Shown here: positions 29,817 to 38,549 of the stretch, piece by piece | Layout of the letters: every line of letters begins with the position of its first letter | Numbering within the stretch: position 1 is the stretch's first letter | Origin: Streptomyces clavuligerus | GTDB taxonomy: Bacteria; Actinomycetota; Actinomycetes; Streptomycetales; Streptomycetaceae | Direction of reading: 5' to 3' | Length of the DNA stretch: 64,000 nt | NCBI RefSeq assembly: GCF_005519465.1 | Contig: NZ_CP027859.1 | Coordinates: forward strand, 992,001-1,056,000 | Made by a program: the position numbers and the translations under genes | The notes under the pieces: generated by a model | The model's database searches: none | What the model was told of the DNA's origin: nothing | The model's input: the letters and a program-made list of their open reading frames with translations, nothing else

Positions 29817-32114
29817 ATGACCCGCTCGACACCCGGAGAGTTCGGACAGCGCCTGCGGGCCCTGCGCCTCGGCGCCGGACTGAGTCAGGAGCAGCTCGCC
29901 CACAGCGCGGGACTGAGCGTCCGGGCGCTGGCGAACATGGAACGAGGTCGGACCACAGGGCCGCAGCGACAGAGCGTCCAGGCCCTGGCCCGGGCGCTGG
30001 GACTGAACGCCGACCGGACCCGGTCGCTGGAGGACGCGGCCGTGCCCGGGCGACAGCGGGTCCGCCCGGCGGCCGGTCCGGCGCCTTCGGGCACTCTCTC
30101 GCTGCCCCGGGACGCCGGAGACTTCACCGCCCGCGCCGCCGCTCTCACCACCCTGGAGCACCTGGCCGACAGCGCGGAGACCGGCGGCCCGTCCGTGGCC
30201 GTCGTCGCGGGCGCCCCCGGCCTGGGGAAGACGGCGTTCGCCGTGCACGCCGCACACCGCCTCGCCCCCCGCTTCCCCGACGGGCAGTACTGCCTCGATC
30301 TGCGTGCCATGGACACCGAACCCGTCCGGCCGGACGAGGCGCTGCTCCGGCTGCTGGCCGCCTTCGGGGTCGCCGGTCAGGCCGTGCCCCGGAGCCTGGA
30401 GGACCGGGCCGGGCTGTTACGTTCCCTCACCGCGACCCGCCGCCTGCTCCTCGTACTCGACAACGCCGCCCACGAGAACCAGATACGGCCCCTCCTCCCC
30501 GGCTCCGGCACCTCCCTCACCATCATCACCAGCCGCAAGAGTCTCACCGGCCTTGAAGCCGTCCACCGCGTCGACCTGCCCCTGCTGCGCCGCGAGGAAG
30601 CGGTCGCACTCCTCACCCGTATCGTCGGCCCGGAGCGGGTCGCCCGCGAGGCCCAGGCCGCACGCGACCTCGCCGACCGGTGCGGACGCCTGCCACTGGC
30701 CCTCCGGATCGCCGGACAACGCCTCGCCGCCCGACCACACGAGACCCTCGGCAAACTCGCCGCCCTCCTCAGCCACGAGGAGTGCCGACTCGACCTGCTC
30801 CAGACCGGAGACCTGAGAGTGCGGGCCGCCTTCACGCTCTCCTACCAGCAGCTCGACGACGCCTCCCGCCTCCTCCTCCGGCGCTGCGCCCTCGCGGCGG
30901 GCCCCGATGTCAGCCCCGAGACCGCCGCCCTCCTCGCCGACATCCCGCTCCGCGACGCCCGGCTCCGTCTGGAGGAACTCTGCGACCGCGGGCTGCTCCA
31001 GACCGACCCTGCGGCCGAGCGCTACGGCTTCCACGACCTCCTCGGACTCTTCGCCGCCGAACGGATGACGGCCGAGGACGATCCACCGGCCCGGGACGCG
31101 GCGCTGGACCGGCTCTCCCGCTGGATGCTGGCCCGGGCCACCGCCACGGCCCTCCACTTCGACGCCGAACGGCATGACGCCCCGACCGGTGACCCCGACC
31201 CCGCGACCGCCCCGGCCGGTCGCGACCAGGCCCGCGCCTGGCTGGAGGCCGAACGGAACCAGTGGCTCGCCGCCCTTCACCACGCCCACGCCGCAGGTCG
31301 ACACCGGCAGGTCCTCGACACCGCGCTGGCGATGCACTGGTTCTCCGACCTCACCCAGCACTGGCGCCAGTGGGTCGACGTCTTCGGAATCGGCGTCGAC
31401 GCCGCCCGCGCCCTCGGCAGCCCGCACGAAGAGGCCACCCACCTGAACTACCTGGCCTGGGCCCACAACAGATGCGCCCACAACCCCCTCGCCGCCCTCG
31501 AAGCCGCCGACGCCGCGCTCTCTGTCGCCCGCGCCTGCGACGACCCGCTCCAGACCGGCTGGGCCCTCGGATGCGGCGCCGGCGCGCTGCGCCGCCTGGG
31601 ACGGATCGACGAGGCCATCGCCCGGCTCGACGAATCCGCCGACTGCCATCGCGACAATCTCACCCTCCAGGGCAGGCTCGCCCTGCTGACCACCCTCAAC
31701 ACCCTCGGTGAGGCGCTGCGCGGACACGGCCGGGCCGACCAGGCCACCGCGGTGCACCGGCGCAGCCTGGAGATCTGCGAGGAAGGCGTCCTGCACCAGG
31801 TGGCACCCCACCTCCGCGCCATCTACCGGGCCGTCACCCTGCAACACCTCGGCAACGACCACGCCGCCCTCGGCCGCTGGCAGGAGGCCGAGGCACCCCT
31901 GCGGCAGGCCCTGGCGGTCTTCGAGTCACTCGACATGCCGGGGTGGGCCGGACCCGCCCAGCTCGAACTCGGATGCGTCCTGCGCCGTCTCGACCACCCC
32001 GATGAAGCACGCGCGGCACTGGCTGCTGCCCTGCGCACCCTCACCGCCCACCACCACCCCCGCCAGGCCGAGGCCGCCACCGAACTCCACACCCTCGACC
32101 ACGCCCGCCACTGA
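29817..32114 (+). CDS. HTH-NB-ARC-TPR transcriptional regulator (STAND ATPase)
   Basis: The 765-residue protein has an N-terminal XRE helix-turn-helix (RLRALRLGAGLSQEQLAHSA, about residues 12-60) and an NB-ARC ATPase with Walker A AGAPGLGKTAF near 135 and Walker B RLLLVLDNAA near 212. The ITSRKSLTG sensor-like segment follows. From about 500 onward are tetratricopeptide-like repeats (QTGWALGCGAGALRRLGRID, ALRGHGRADQAT). This is the layout of AfsR-like STAND regulators without the SARP domain. The ATG at 29817 is preceded by AGGGGGAAG. Codon 201 is TTA (30417-30419), implying bldA dependence. It likely controls the neighbouring secreted-protein genes. Confidence 0.92.
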   Translation: MTRSTPGEFGQRLRALRLGAGLSQEQLAHSAGLSVRALANMERGRTTGPQRQSVQALARALGLNADRTRSLEDAAVPGRQRVRPAAGPAPSGTLSLPRDAGDFTARAAALTTLEHLADSAETGGPSVAVVAGAPGLGKTAFAVHAAHRLAPRFPDGQYCLDLRAMDTEPVRPDEALLRLLAAFGVAGQAVPRSLEDRAGLLRSLTATRRLLLVLDNAAHENQIRPLLPGSGTSLTIITSRKSLTGLEAVHRVDLPLLRREEAVALLTRIVGPERVAREAQAARDLADRCGRLPLALRIAGQRLAARPHETLGKLAALLSHEECRLDLLQTGDLRVRAAFTLSYQQLDDASRLLLRRCALAAGPDVSPETAALLADIPLRDARLRLEELCDRGLLQTDPAAERYGFHDLLGLFAAERMTAEDDPPARDAALDRLSRWMLARATATALHFDAERHDAPTGDPDPATAPAGRDQARAWLEAERNQWLAALHHAHAAGRHRQVLDTALAMHWFSDLTQHWRQWVDVFGIGVDAARALGSPHEEATHLNYLAWAHNRCAHNPLAALEAADAALSVARACDDPLQTGWALGCGAGALRRLGRIDEAIARLDESADCHRDNLTLQGRLALLTTLNTLGEALRGHGRADQATAVHRRSLEICEEGVLHQVAPHLRAIYRAVTLQHLGNDHAALGRWQEAEAPLRQALAVFESLDMPGWAGPAQLELGCVLRRLDHPDEARAALAAALRTLTAHHHPRQAEAATELHTLDHARH

Positions 32115-32145
32115 CGCCCGCCCCGCTCCCGGCGGGGCGGGCGTC
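32113..32145. terminator. Bidirectional hairpin terminator
   Basis: GACGCCCGCCCCGC / GCGGGGCGGGCGTC forms a perfect 14-bp stem with a 5-nt loop at the stop codon of the NB-ARC gene, between two convergent genes 41 bases apart. Confidence 0.8.
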
Positions 32146-32155
32146 AGCCGCCGTT

Positions 32156-32767
32156 CTACGTCAGGACCATGGAGCTGGCCTGGTCGTTCATCGCGTCGCC
32201 GACATAGGGAGTGCTGGAGGTGTACATCTGGCGCGCGCCCTGGTAGTGGGGGTCCGAGTGCAGCTCGATGTGGCAGTTGCCCGCGGGAATCACGGAGGTG
32301 ATCTTATTGTTCCAGAAGCTTCCGAGGTCGCCGTAGGTCGCGTCCCAGGCCCCGTCGTTCCGGCACCGGGAGGGGATCGTCAGTGTCCAGGACCAGCCAC
32401 CGTAGTTGAAGTCCTCGTAGACGAAGCCGCCCACCACCTGGCTCGCGGCGCGGGGGCTGGTCCGTGAGGTGTTCGCCTTGGCCGCGGCCTTGGCGGAATT
32501 CCCGGCGGGCGCGTCCAGCTCGGCCAGGAACCGCTTGTCCTCGGCCGCCTTCGCCGGGGTCGCGGGAGCGTCGGTGATCCGCCCGCCGGTGGCCGCGGCG
32601 ATGCTCTCCCGGAAGGTGTCGTAGCAGGTGATCCTCTCTGTGGCGAGATCGACGACACAGTGGCCGACGGGCTTGGCCTGGGAGGCCGCCGCGGCCGGGC
32701 TGGGAACCAGAAGGACGCTCGCGCACGCGGCGGCCACGAGCCCGGCCGCACTTGTTCCGACTCTCAT
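32156..32767 (-). CDS. Secreted beta/gamma-crystallin/I36-like protein
   Basis: The 203-residue protein has a signal peptide (residues 1 to about 28, TSAAGLVAAACASVLLVPSP). A helical Ala/Lys-rich middle follows (TPAKAAEDKRFLAEL). The C-terminal domain has GGFVYEDFNYGGWSWTLTI, the Greek-key calcium-type crystallin motif, plus NNKITSVIPAGNCHIELHSD and HYQGARQMYTS. Such modules occur in I36 inhibitors and in secreted proteins of unknown role. The ATG at 32767 has AAGGAAG ten bases upstream. Copy 2 of the 51-bp regulatory element lies 185 bases upstream, linking it to the HTH-NB-ARC regulator. Confidence 0.85.
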   Translation of the reverse strand: MRVGTSAAGLVAAACASVLLVPSPAAAASQAKPVGHCVVDLATERITCYDTFRESIAAATGGRITDAPATPAKAAEDKRFLAELDAPAGNSAKAAAKANTSRTSPRAASQVVGGFVYEDFNYGGWSWTLTIPSRCRNDGAWDATYGDLGSFWNNKITSVIPAGNCHIELHSDPHYQGARQMYTSSTPYVGDAMNDQASSMVLT

Positions 32768-32951
32768 GTTCTTCCTTGTCTCCAACGGGGTGAAAGGCCC
32801 GACCGGTCCATGCCGACAGCGCTGTTCACCCGATGATCTTTGCGGGAAAAGCGGAGGCACCCTTCGACCGGACTCCGCCGGGGGCCCTTCCCGCACTCCC
32901 GTTGCCGAGCCCTCCGGGGCCTCATGTCCATTCCAGCGCTGAGCCGGGGCC

Positions 32952-33002
32952 GTCACCAGGAACAACGACCGGCACAAGTACGGTGCTCGTTACTTGTGCC
33001 GG
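32952..33002 (+). promoter_or_regulatory. Copy 2 of the 51-bp repeated element with perfect palindrome
   Basis: It contains CCGGCACAAGTA (32969-32980) and TACTTGTGCCGG (32991-33002), a perfect 12-bp inverted repeat with a 10-base spacer. It is homologous to the promoter region of the HTH-NB-ARC gene at 29716-29766. It could serve the minus-strand crystallin-like gene or the plus-strand DUF4253 gene. Confidence 0.6.
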
Positions 33003-33333
33003 GACGGCGCACCCCACACGTCTGCCGACGCCGTGTCATCGCTGGGGTTGGCATCCGCACAGGTGTGACGACTCCGGACGGCTCCGCCGAAACCATGGTC
33101 GAGCTGCCCGTCAGGGTGCGCTTCCGCAGGAGAACGCATATGTCGTCTCGCGGCGACGGCTCGACCTGCCGGGCCCCTCCTCGTCCCAGGAGTCCGGCTC
33201 ACGACCGCAGGCGGCGCATGGGTGGCGGATGGAACGGCCGAGAGCCGGAGCGTGGTGCGTGGGGTCCGCGCGGTACCAGGTCGCGCACGGTGGACGGGAG
33301 CCGTTGTCAGACCTCGGCGGTAGCGTCGTTGCC
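33003..33333. other. Intergenic stretch without a supportable gene
   Basis: The 5' flank of the DUF4253 gene. Apart from the palindromic element at its left edge I see no coding frame or RNA motif. Confidence 0.45.
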
Positions 33334-34149
33334 GTGGATTCCGAACTGCTGCCCGAACTGCTGCGGTCCGTCGGCACAGCGCTGCCGCCCGGCCGAATGA
33401 TCACGCCGGACGAGGGCACCGGCGTCGAGCCGCGCCTGTGGCTGAGCGAAGGACCGGCGCCCGCCGGGCTCTGGGCGCGGGTGCTGGGCGCCCGTGCCGG
33501 GCTCTGGCCGCTGCTGCTGATACCGGTGGACGGCGACGGTGACTGCCGCCCCTGGGCCACGGGCGAGCTGTACCCGCAGGGCATGTCCGCTCCGGGCGAC
33601 CACGACCCGTACGCGCTGCTGGCCCGCTGGTGGCAGAGACACACCGCCCCCGACAAGGACGACGACCCCTCCTCCCGCGCCGCCCGGCTCGCCGTCACGG
33701 CACCGTTCGGTGAGACCTGGCCCGGCCCGGCGCCCGCGCGCGCCGATGTGGCGGGCGCCGACAGGACGGCCGTCGAGTGGTCCGACTTCCTCGCCTCCCT
33801 GCACCCCGAGGCCCGGCTGGGTCTGGTGGCGGCCGAATGCGGCGCCGACACCCTCGCCGCACTCGGCTGGCAGGGCCCGGTGAACCACGAGGGCGACACC
33901 GCCACATGCGCCGCCGTCGTCCGCAGCTGGGAGGAGCGCTTCGGCGCCCGTGTCGTCGCCATCGGCTTCGACACACTGCACCTGAGCGTCGCCGCGCCGC
34001 CCACCAGCCATGCCGAGGCGCTGGCCGTCGCCGCCGAACACTTCGCGTTCTGCCCCGACAACATAGAGCAGGGCGCCGGGCCGCCCTCGCTGAACGCCTA
34101 CGCCGAACGGCTCGTCGACACGGAGTACTGGACCTTCTGGTGGGACTGA
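33334..34149 (+). CDS. DUF4253-type protein
   Basis: The 271-residue protein is of unknown biochemical function. The C-terminal 110 residues (HEGDTATCAAVVRSWEERFG, ARVVAIGFDTLHLSVAAPPT, FAFCPDNIEQG, ending TEYWTFWWD) are the DUF4253 signature. Nearly all members end in this FCPDxxxQG...YWxFWWD pattern. The N-terminal half (LWARVLGARAGLWPLLLIPV) is typical of the Streptomyces members. The GTG at 33334 was chosen because the fold starts directly after it; no strong ribosome-binding site distinguishes it. DUF4253 proteins often sit near contractile or toxin-type loci, but nothing here supports that. Confidence 0.85.
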   Translation: MDSELLPELLRSVGTALPPGRMITPDEGTGVEPRLWLSEGPAPAGLWARVLGARAGLWPLLLIPVDGDGDCRPWATGELYPQGMSAPGDHDPYALLARWWQRHTAPDKDDDPSSRAARLAVTAPFGETWPGPAPARADVAGADRTAVEWSDFLASLHPEARLGLVAAECGADTLAALGWQGPVNHEGDTATCAAVVRSWEERFGARVVAIGFDTLHLSVAAPPTSHAEALAVAAEHFAFCPDNIEQGAGPPSLNAYAERLVDTEYWTFWWD

Positions 34150-34440
34150 CACATGGCCGGTTCTCTGGACGCCGCCGCCCCGTCCAGCCCAGCCAACGGC
34201 CGCTTCCCGCTCGGCCAGGAAACCGGAGAGTGGCAGTCCGCCCGCGCTGTGGAGACCCGTCGCCGTACCGCCTCCACCAGGACCGCGATGTCATTTCCTG
34301 GCGCTGGACCGCTTCGGAAGGGCCTTATTCCGGCATCTCGCACGGAGCGGTTGCGCTCCTCGGCCAGGACCGCACTGGGGGCACATCGCGGCCAGGGGCC
34401 CCATGCCAGGCCCTGGGCGGGAGGGTGACGATCCGTCCGG

Positions 34441-34695
34441 TCAGGCGGGGTTGGACGGCCACGGGGCGCCAGGCACCTTGCAGTCGTAGCCGCGGCCGAC
34501 CCGCACCGGGACGTGCGGATGCGCGGCCTTGAAAGTGTCGACGATGCCCTGTGCCGCCGCGGCGGCTGCTCTGTCCGTCAGCTCCGGGTCGGGTTCGAGC
34601 GGGAGCGAGAACGACAGCGCCGATTCCACCGAGCCGTCCTCGGCGTACTGCGAGATGTAGTAGTTCACCTTGTGGGCGCCCTGAGGTATCGACAT
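34441..34695 (-). CDS. Small hypothetical protein
   Basis: The 84-residue product from ATG 34695 is not recognised. It begins MSIPQGAHKVNYYISQYAED and contains DRAAAAAAQGIVDTFKAAHP and VPVRVGRGYDCKVPG, giving a small alpha/beta protein without signal peptide. An in-frame GTG 36 bases upstream could add 12 residues. Base composition and codon pattern are those of a real gene. It is isolated between two non-coding stretches. Confidence 0.55.
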   Translation of the reverse strand: MSIPQGAHKVNYYISQYAEDGSVESALSFSLPLEPDPELTDRAAAAAAQGIVDTFKAAHPHVPVRVGRGYDCKVPGAPWPSNPA

Positions 34696-35122
34696 GTCCC
34701 CGTTGTCCTTCCTGAGGCTGGTGCCTCGCACGGGGTCCGCGGGAGGCAGGACGATCCTGGTCGGCGGGCCGCGCCCGAGGCAAGGTCATCACGGGATGCG
34801 GCCGCTTCCCGGGCCGGGCGGCGGTGTCTTCGGCGGCGGCCTCGGGGTGCGAGGAGCGCCGCGCCGCTTCCGTGCCCCTCCGTCGACCACCCGTCTCCGG
34901 CAGGTCCTCGCGGCGGTGCCGATGGCGTGCCTTCGCGTCGGGCCGGACCGGTCACTCCCAGAGGCCGGCCAGGCTCGATGAATCCCCGGGTCGCGCAGCG
35001 TCCGCCCCGCCCGCGTGGGGCGGATGTCTGAGCGGAGCGGTCGAGTCCGCACCGAGGGGGGGCAGCCTCGTGCGCAGGGTCCGAGCCTCTGCCAGGGGTC
35101 CCGGCCAGGCGTCCCGGTCGGC
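34696..35122. other. Intergenic stretch without a supportable gene
   Basis: High-G+C sequence 3' of the TIGR04222-like gene and 5' of the small hypothetical gene. Open frames in several phases show no family or start signal. Confidence 0.45.
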
Positions 35123-35983
35123 TCATACCCCGCCGCCGCAGCCGCCACCGCCGCACGAGCTGGCCGCGCCCACACCGCCGTCGGCGTCGCGGGCCCAGCC
35201 GGAGGAAGGGGCGGGGTCCGCACCGGCGGCCCGCTCCGGTCTGTGGACGCGGACCCGCGCCCGGGTGACGCAGCGCTCGCACCGCGCCTCGAACTCGGGC
35301 CACTGAACCTGTCGCGTCTTGTCGTTCGTCATCACGAGCCAGACGGCCGCGGGCACATGCACGGCCAGGGCGATCAGGAACCAGATCCCGTCCGCGCCCG
35401 GCTGGCGGGTATAGAACCCGATGCCGTGGATCAGGACGGCGAGCAGGCCGAACACCGCCGCCCGCGCTTCCGTCTCACCGGGCACGCCGCGCGTCCGACA
35501 TGCGGGGAGGCTGCGCCGTGCCGCCTGCTGCAACTGGGCCGTGAAGGCCGGGAAATGGGGGGACACCCTCACCTCCTCCACGGAACCGCTTCCTCCGGCG
35601 TCGTGAACGGCCGTCTGGAGCGCCGCCAGCAGGGGATGCGACTCCGGTCGTCTCTTCCGTACCGACCGGCTTTCCTGCACCGACCGGCTTTCCTGCACCG
35701 ACCGGCCTTCCCGTACCGACCGGCGCTGGCTGCGGGAGGGGCGGTTTCCGCGGGACAGCAGCAGAAGCCCGGCCTGGGTCGCCGCCTGTTCTCCTTCGAG
35801 GTGGTACATGGCGAGAACGGGCTGGGCGGCACCGGTTTCGAAGAAGCGTCCGATGATCCTCCGGTCACGCCGGAGCCGGAGCCGGAGGCGGATCAGCGAG
35901 TACGCCATGAACGCCGCGAAAGCGCCGGTCCAGACGACCGCGAAGGCCCAGAAGGTCGGTAAGCCGCTCAGGAAGCCTGCCAT
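35123..35983 (-). CDS. TIGR04222-like membrane protein with Gly-Cys-rich C terminus
   Basis: The 286-residue protein has an N-terminal membrane helix (FWAFAVVWTGAFAAFMAYSL) and two central helices (AAVFGLLAVLIHGIGFY, WFLIALAVHVPAAVWLVM). The C-terminal tail is SSCGGGGCGGGV, the layout of the TIGR04222 group of actinobacterial membrane proteins of unknown role. Between the first helix and the middle is a short tandem repeat (SVQESRSVQESRSV) encoded by an 18-bp DNA repeat. The Cys-Gly tail may bind metal or be a processing signal; both are guesses. The ATG at 35983 gives a natural short N terminus. Confidence 0.8.
   Translation of the reverse strand: MAGFLSGLPTFWAFAVVWTGAFAAFMAYSLIRLRLRLRRDRRIIGRFFETGAAQPVLAMYHLEGEQAATQAGLLLLSRGNRPSRSQRRSVREGRSVQESRSVQESRSVRKRRPESHPLLAALQTAVHDAGGSGSVEEVRVSPHFPAFTAQLQQAARRSLPACRTRGVPGETEARAAVFGLLAVLIHGIGFYTRQPGADGIWFLIALAVHVPAAVWLVMTNDKTRQVQWPEFEARCERCVTRARVRVHRPERAAGADPAPSSGWARDADGGVGAASSCGGGGCGGGV
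35658..35724. repeat. 18-bp tandem repeat within the TIGR04222-like gene
   Basis: About 3.5 copies of ACCGACCGGCTTTCCTGC, the last ones diverged. In frame they encode Arg-Ser-Val-Gln-Glu-Ser units, so copy-number change would not shift the frame. Confidence 0.75.
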
Positions 35984-36459
35984 CGGTTCTCCCCCGTCGA
36001 ATCCGTCCGGTCGTCAGCGCCGGCCGGGAAGCGTGTCCCCCCTGGCTTCCAGGGTGGCAGGAAAGGCCACTGCCGCAACAGGTGCCCGACAGCTCCCGAG
36101 GCCGCCGGACCGGGGTGTGACCCCTGCCGGAATGCGCCTCACCGACAGAGACCACCAGGCACCCGACCACCGCTCACACACCCAACCACCGCTCACCCGA
36201 CCACCGGGTCACACACCCGACCACCAGGCACCCGACCGCCGCTCACACACCGACCACCGCTCACGCACCCGACCGCCGGACGGGCGACCGCCAGGCACAC
36301 CACCACCCCTCACCCGAGCACCGCGCGCCCCGACCGCCGGGAACGCGTCGAGAGGCCCACCACCGCACGGAGAAGACGGGATGTCAGACCCCTGTGGCAG
36401 GGTGGTGTCCTGGACGGAAACCCCGTCCGGGACACCCCGGCAACCTCAGGGAGCAGCAG
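35984..36459. repeat. Non-coding stretch with degenerate tandem repeats
   Basis: From about 36150 to 36340 the sequence is built from irregular 15-20 bp units of the form ACCCGACCACCGCTCACAC, ACCAGGCACCCGACC and variants. Unit length and sequence vary and there are no unique spacers, so it is not CRISPR. The rest is the 5' flank of the following gene. Confidence 0.7.
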
Positions 36460-38529
36460 GTGAACAGCCCCGACACCGCCCCGCCCGGGCACCGTGCGGC
36501 ACGGCGGCGCCCGGACCTCGCCACGATCACGGCCTGGTGGCGGGGGCTCGGTGGCGACGGGTTCCTCGTCCTGCCGCCGCCGAAGCGGGGCCGCTACACC
36601 CAGTCCGACGGTCACGAGGACGCCGCCGAACTCCTCGCGGCGCGGGGCAGCACCGGCCCCGCCTCCTTCGCGTACTGGCACTGGCAGTCCCACGAGCGCG
36701 CCTTCGACCGATCCGGCGCCCTGACCGGCGAACTGCTGCTGCACTGGGGCGGCGACCACGCCGCCGTCGCCGCCGGGCTCGGCGAGGGACCGACCGGTTT
36801 CCGGGTCGTCGACGGCGGGCCGCGGAGCGCCTTCCGGCTGGACCGGGTCACCCACCGGGACGACGCGGGCCTGCCCGACCCCATGGACCCCGACGGCGTA
36901 CGCCAGTTCCTCGACGCGCTCGACGAGCCGGTGGACCGCCGTACCTCCACCCCCCGGTACCGGGCGCTCTCCCCGGTCGAGGCCGAATGGCTCCACGACC
37001 GGCTGCGCGACCCCCTGGACCTCTCCGCCGCGACCCGGTTCGCCATCCCGCTGGAGCGGCGGGACGGGCTCACACCCGACGAGACCGAGCGGCTGCTGCG
37101 GGCGTGGCGGGTCGGGTACGAGGGGCGGCTCGCGGAATGGGACGCCTGGGGGGAGCTGCTTCACGCGCTGCTGCGCCACGGCCACGAGGAGGCGTGGGAG
37201 ATCGTCGCCGCGCTCGGCTCCCGGGTGTCCGGCGTCCTGCGCGAGGTGCCGTCCGAGCGGGGCCTGGCCGTCGTGCGCGGGTTCGCGCTCGCCGGAGACC
37301 GGGGCGCGGTCCCCGCCTGGCTGGCACTGCACCGCTCGGTCCACGAGCCCGACGCGGTACGGGCCGCGGCCTCCCTCGCCGCGGAACTCGCCGCGCCCGG
37401 TGTCCCGGAGACCGCGCTGCGCGAGCTGTACCACGCGTTGATCGGCGCTGTCACGGCCGACTGGAGCCGTCGGACGGGGGCGGACCACCACACGGAGCGG
37501 CAGTGGGCGGCCCTCGCGGCGATCCGTTTCGGCACCGACGACCGGCTGCCGCGCTCCCTGCGTGTCCTCGCGGCGTACGCGGCCCGCGACCACGCGGACC
37601 TCGTACGGGAGGAGGCGCTCCGGCCCGGCCGTTCCGTGTTCGTCGGCACCGGCACCGCCGAGGTACTGGCCGCGGTGGACCGCTACGAGGCCGCCCGGGA
37701 CGGCCTCCTGTCCGGCACCGGACCCGATCTCACCGCGTACGAAGGCACGCTGGGCGACGTCTGGCACCGGTACCGGACGCTCACCGACGCCGATGTGCGC
37801 TGGCTGCGGGAGCGGGTGAGCGACCCGGCCACCGGTCTGCAAGGACTCGGTTTCTGCCTCGAACTCCTGCTCTCCCACGGTCTGGCCACGGACTCCGACG
37901 TCGAGGCGCTGCTGCCGCGCCGGCTGAAGGACCTCACCAAGAAGTACCGGACCACGTACACCGAGTGGCGCCATCCGCTCGTCACCCTGACCTGTCTCGC
38001 CCTGGACCTGGACCATCCGGCCGCGGGGAAGCTGGTCTCCTGGTGGAACGGAGCCCGCCCCGCCTGGAAGGACGAGCTGCGGCTCCTCACCCACCTCGGC
38101 GCCCCCGACGAGGCCAAGGCCGCCGAGCTGTGGGACTTCGTCGTCTCACCCGCCCACGACGTGGGTCAGTTGATGACCTGGGTACTGGTCCGGGCCCGTC
38201 TCGACGGGGAACACCCGCTGCTCGTCGCCGACCGGCTGATCGGTACCCCGGGCATCCGCGAGCACGACCTGTGCCAGGTGCTGATCGGTGTGGCCGACCC
38301 CGGACAACCGCTGTGGCACTACGCCGTCGACCCCCGCAGCCGGGGCTGGTGGCAGCGCGCCGTGGAGGTCGCCGAACACCCCGGCCTCTCCCCGGCGGCC
38401 CGCGCGATGGGCCTGCGCACCGCCCGCGGGCACTGCCTGCTCCATCACCCGGATCAACTGTGCCCCGCTCCGACCGAGGCCGAACGCGCGGCGGCCCTGT
38501 CCTGGATCGCCCGGCACGCCGAAGGCTGA
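36460..38529 (+). CDS. Large hypothetical protein
   Basis: The 689-residue soluble protein has no signal peptide or membrane helix and no family that I recognise. Visible segments are ITAWWRGLGGDGFLVLPPPK near the N terminus and ERAFDRSGALTGELLLHWGG. A long Ala/Leu/Arg-rich, HEAT/ARM-like helical middle follows (PDAVRAAASLAAELAAPGVP, LRVLAAYAARDHADL). The C-terminal part carries HDVGQLMTWVLVRARLDGEH. The helical middle could be a solenoid scaffold. The GTG at 36460 follows CAGGGAGCAG. It stands alone between a repeat region and a HAD gene. Confidence 0.8.
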   Translation: MNSPDTAPPGHRAARRRPDLATITAWWRGLGGDGFLVLPPPKRGRYTQSDGHEDAAELLAARGSTGPASFAYWHWQSHERAFDRSGALTGELLLHWGGDHAAVAAGLGEGPTGFRVVDGGPRSAFRLDRVTHRDDAGLPDPMDPDGVRQFLDALDEPVDRRTSTPRYRALSPVEAEWLHDRLRDPLDLSAATRFAIPLERRDGLTPDETERLLRAWRVGYEGRLAEWDAWGELLHALLRHGHEEAWEIVAALGSRVSGVLREVPSERGLAVVRGFALAGDRGAVPAWLALHRSVHEPDAVRAAASLAAELAAPGVPETALRELYHALIGAVTADWSRRTGADHHTERQWAALAAIRFGTDDRLPRSLRVLAAYAARDHADLVREEALRPGRSVFVGTGTAEVLAAVDRYEAARDGLLSGTGPDLTAYEGTLGDVWHRYRTLTDADVRWLRERVSDPATGLQGLGFCLELLLSHGLATDSDVEALLPRRLKDLTKKYRTTYTEWRHPLVTLTCLALDLDHPAAGKLVSWWNGARPAWKDELRLLTHLGAPDEAKAAELWDFVVSPAHDVGQLMTWVLVRARLDGEHPLLVADRLIGTPGIREHDLCQVLIGVADPGQPLWHYAVDPRSRGWWQRAVEVAEHPGLSPAARAMGLRTARGHCLLHHPDQLCPAPTEAERAAALSWIARHAEG

Positions 38530-38549
38530 GGGCCTTCCCCCCCCCGGGG

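Noticed and set aside
34153..34428. A 91-codon frame starting 3 bases after the DUF4253 gene
   Set aside because: The sequence is Ser/Arg/Ala-rich and not protein-like. Another frame in the same stretch has a more natural segment (DRDVISWRWTASEGPYSG), so at best this is a remnant.
36150..36340. CRISPR array
   Set aside because: Repeat units vary in length and sequence, there are no unique spacers of constant size, and there are no cas genes.
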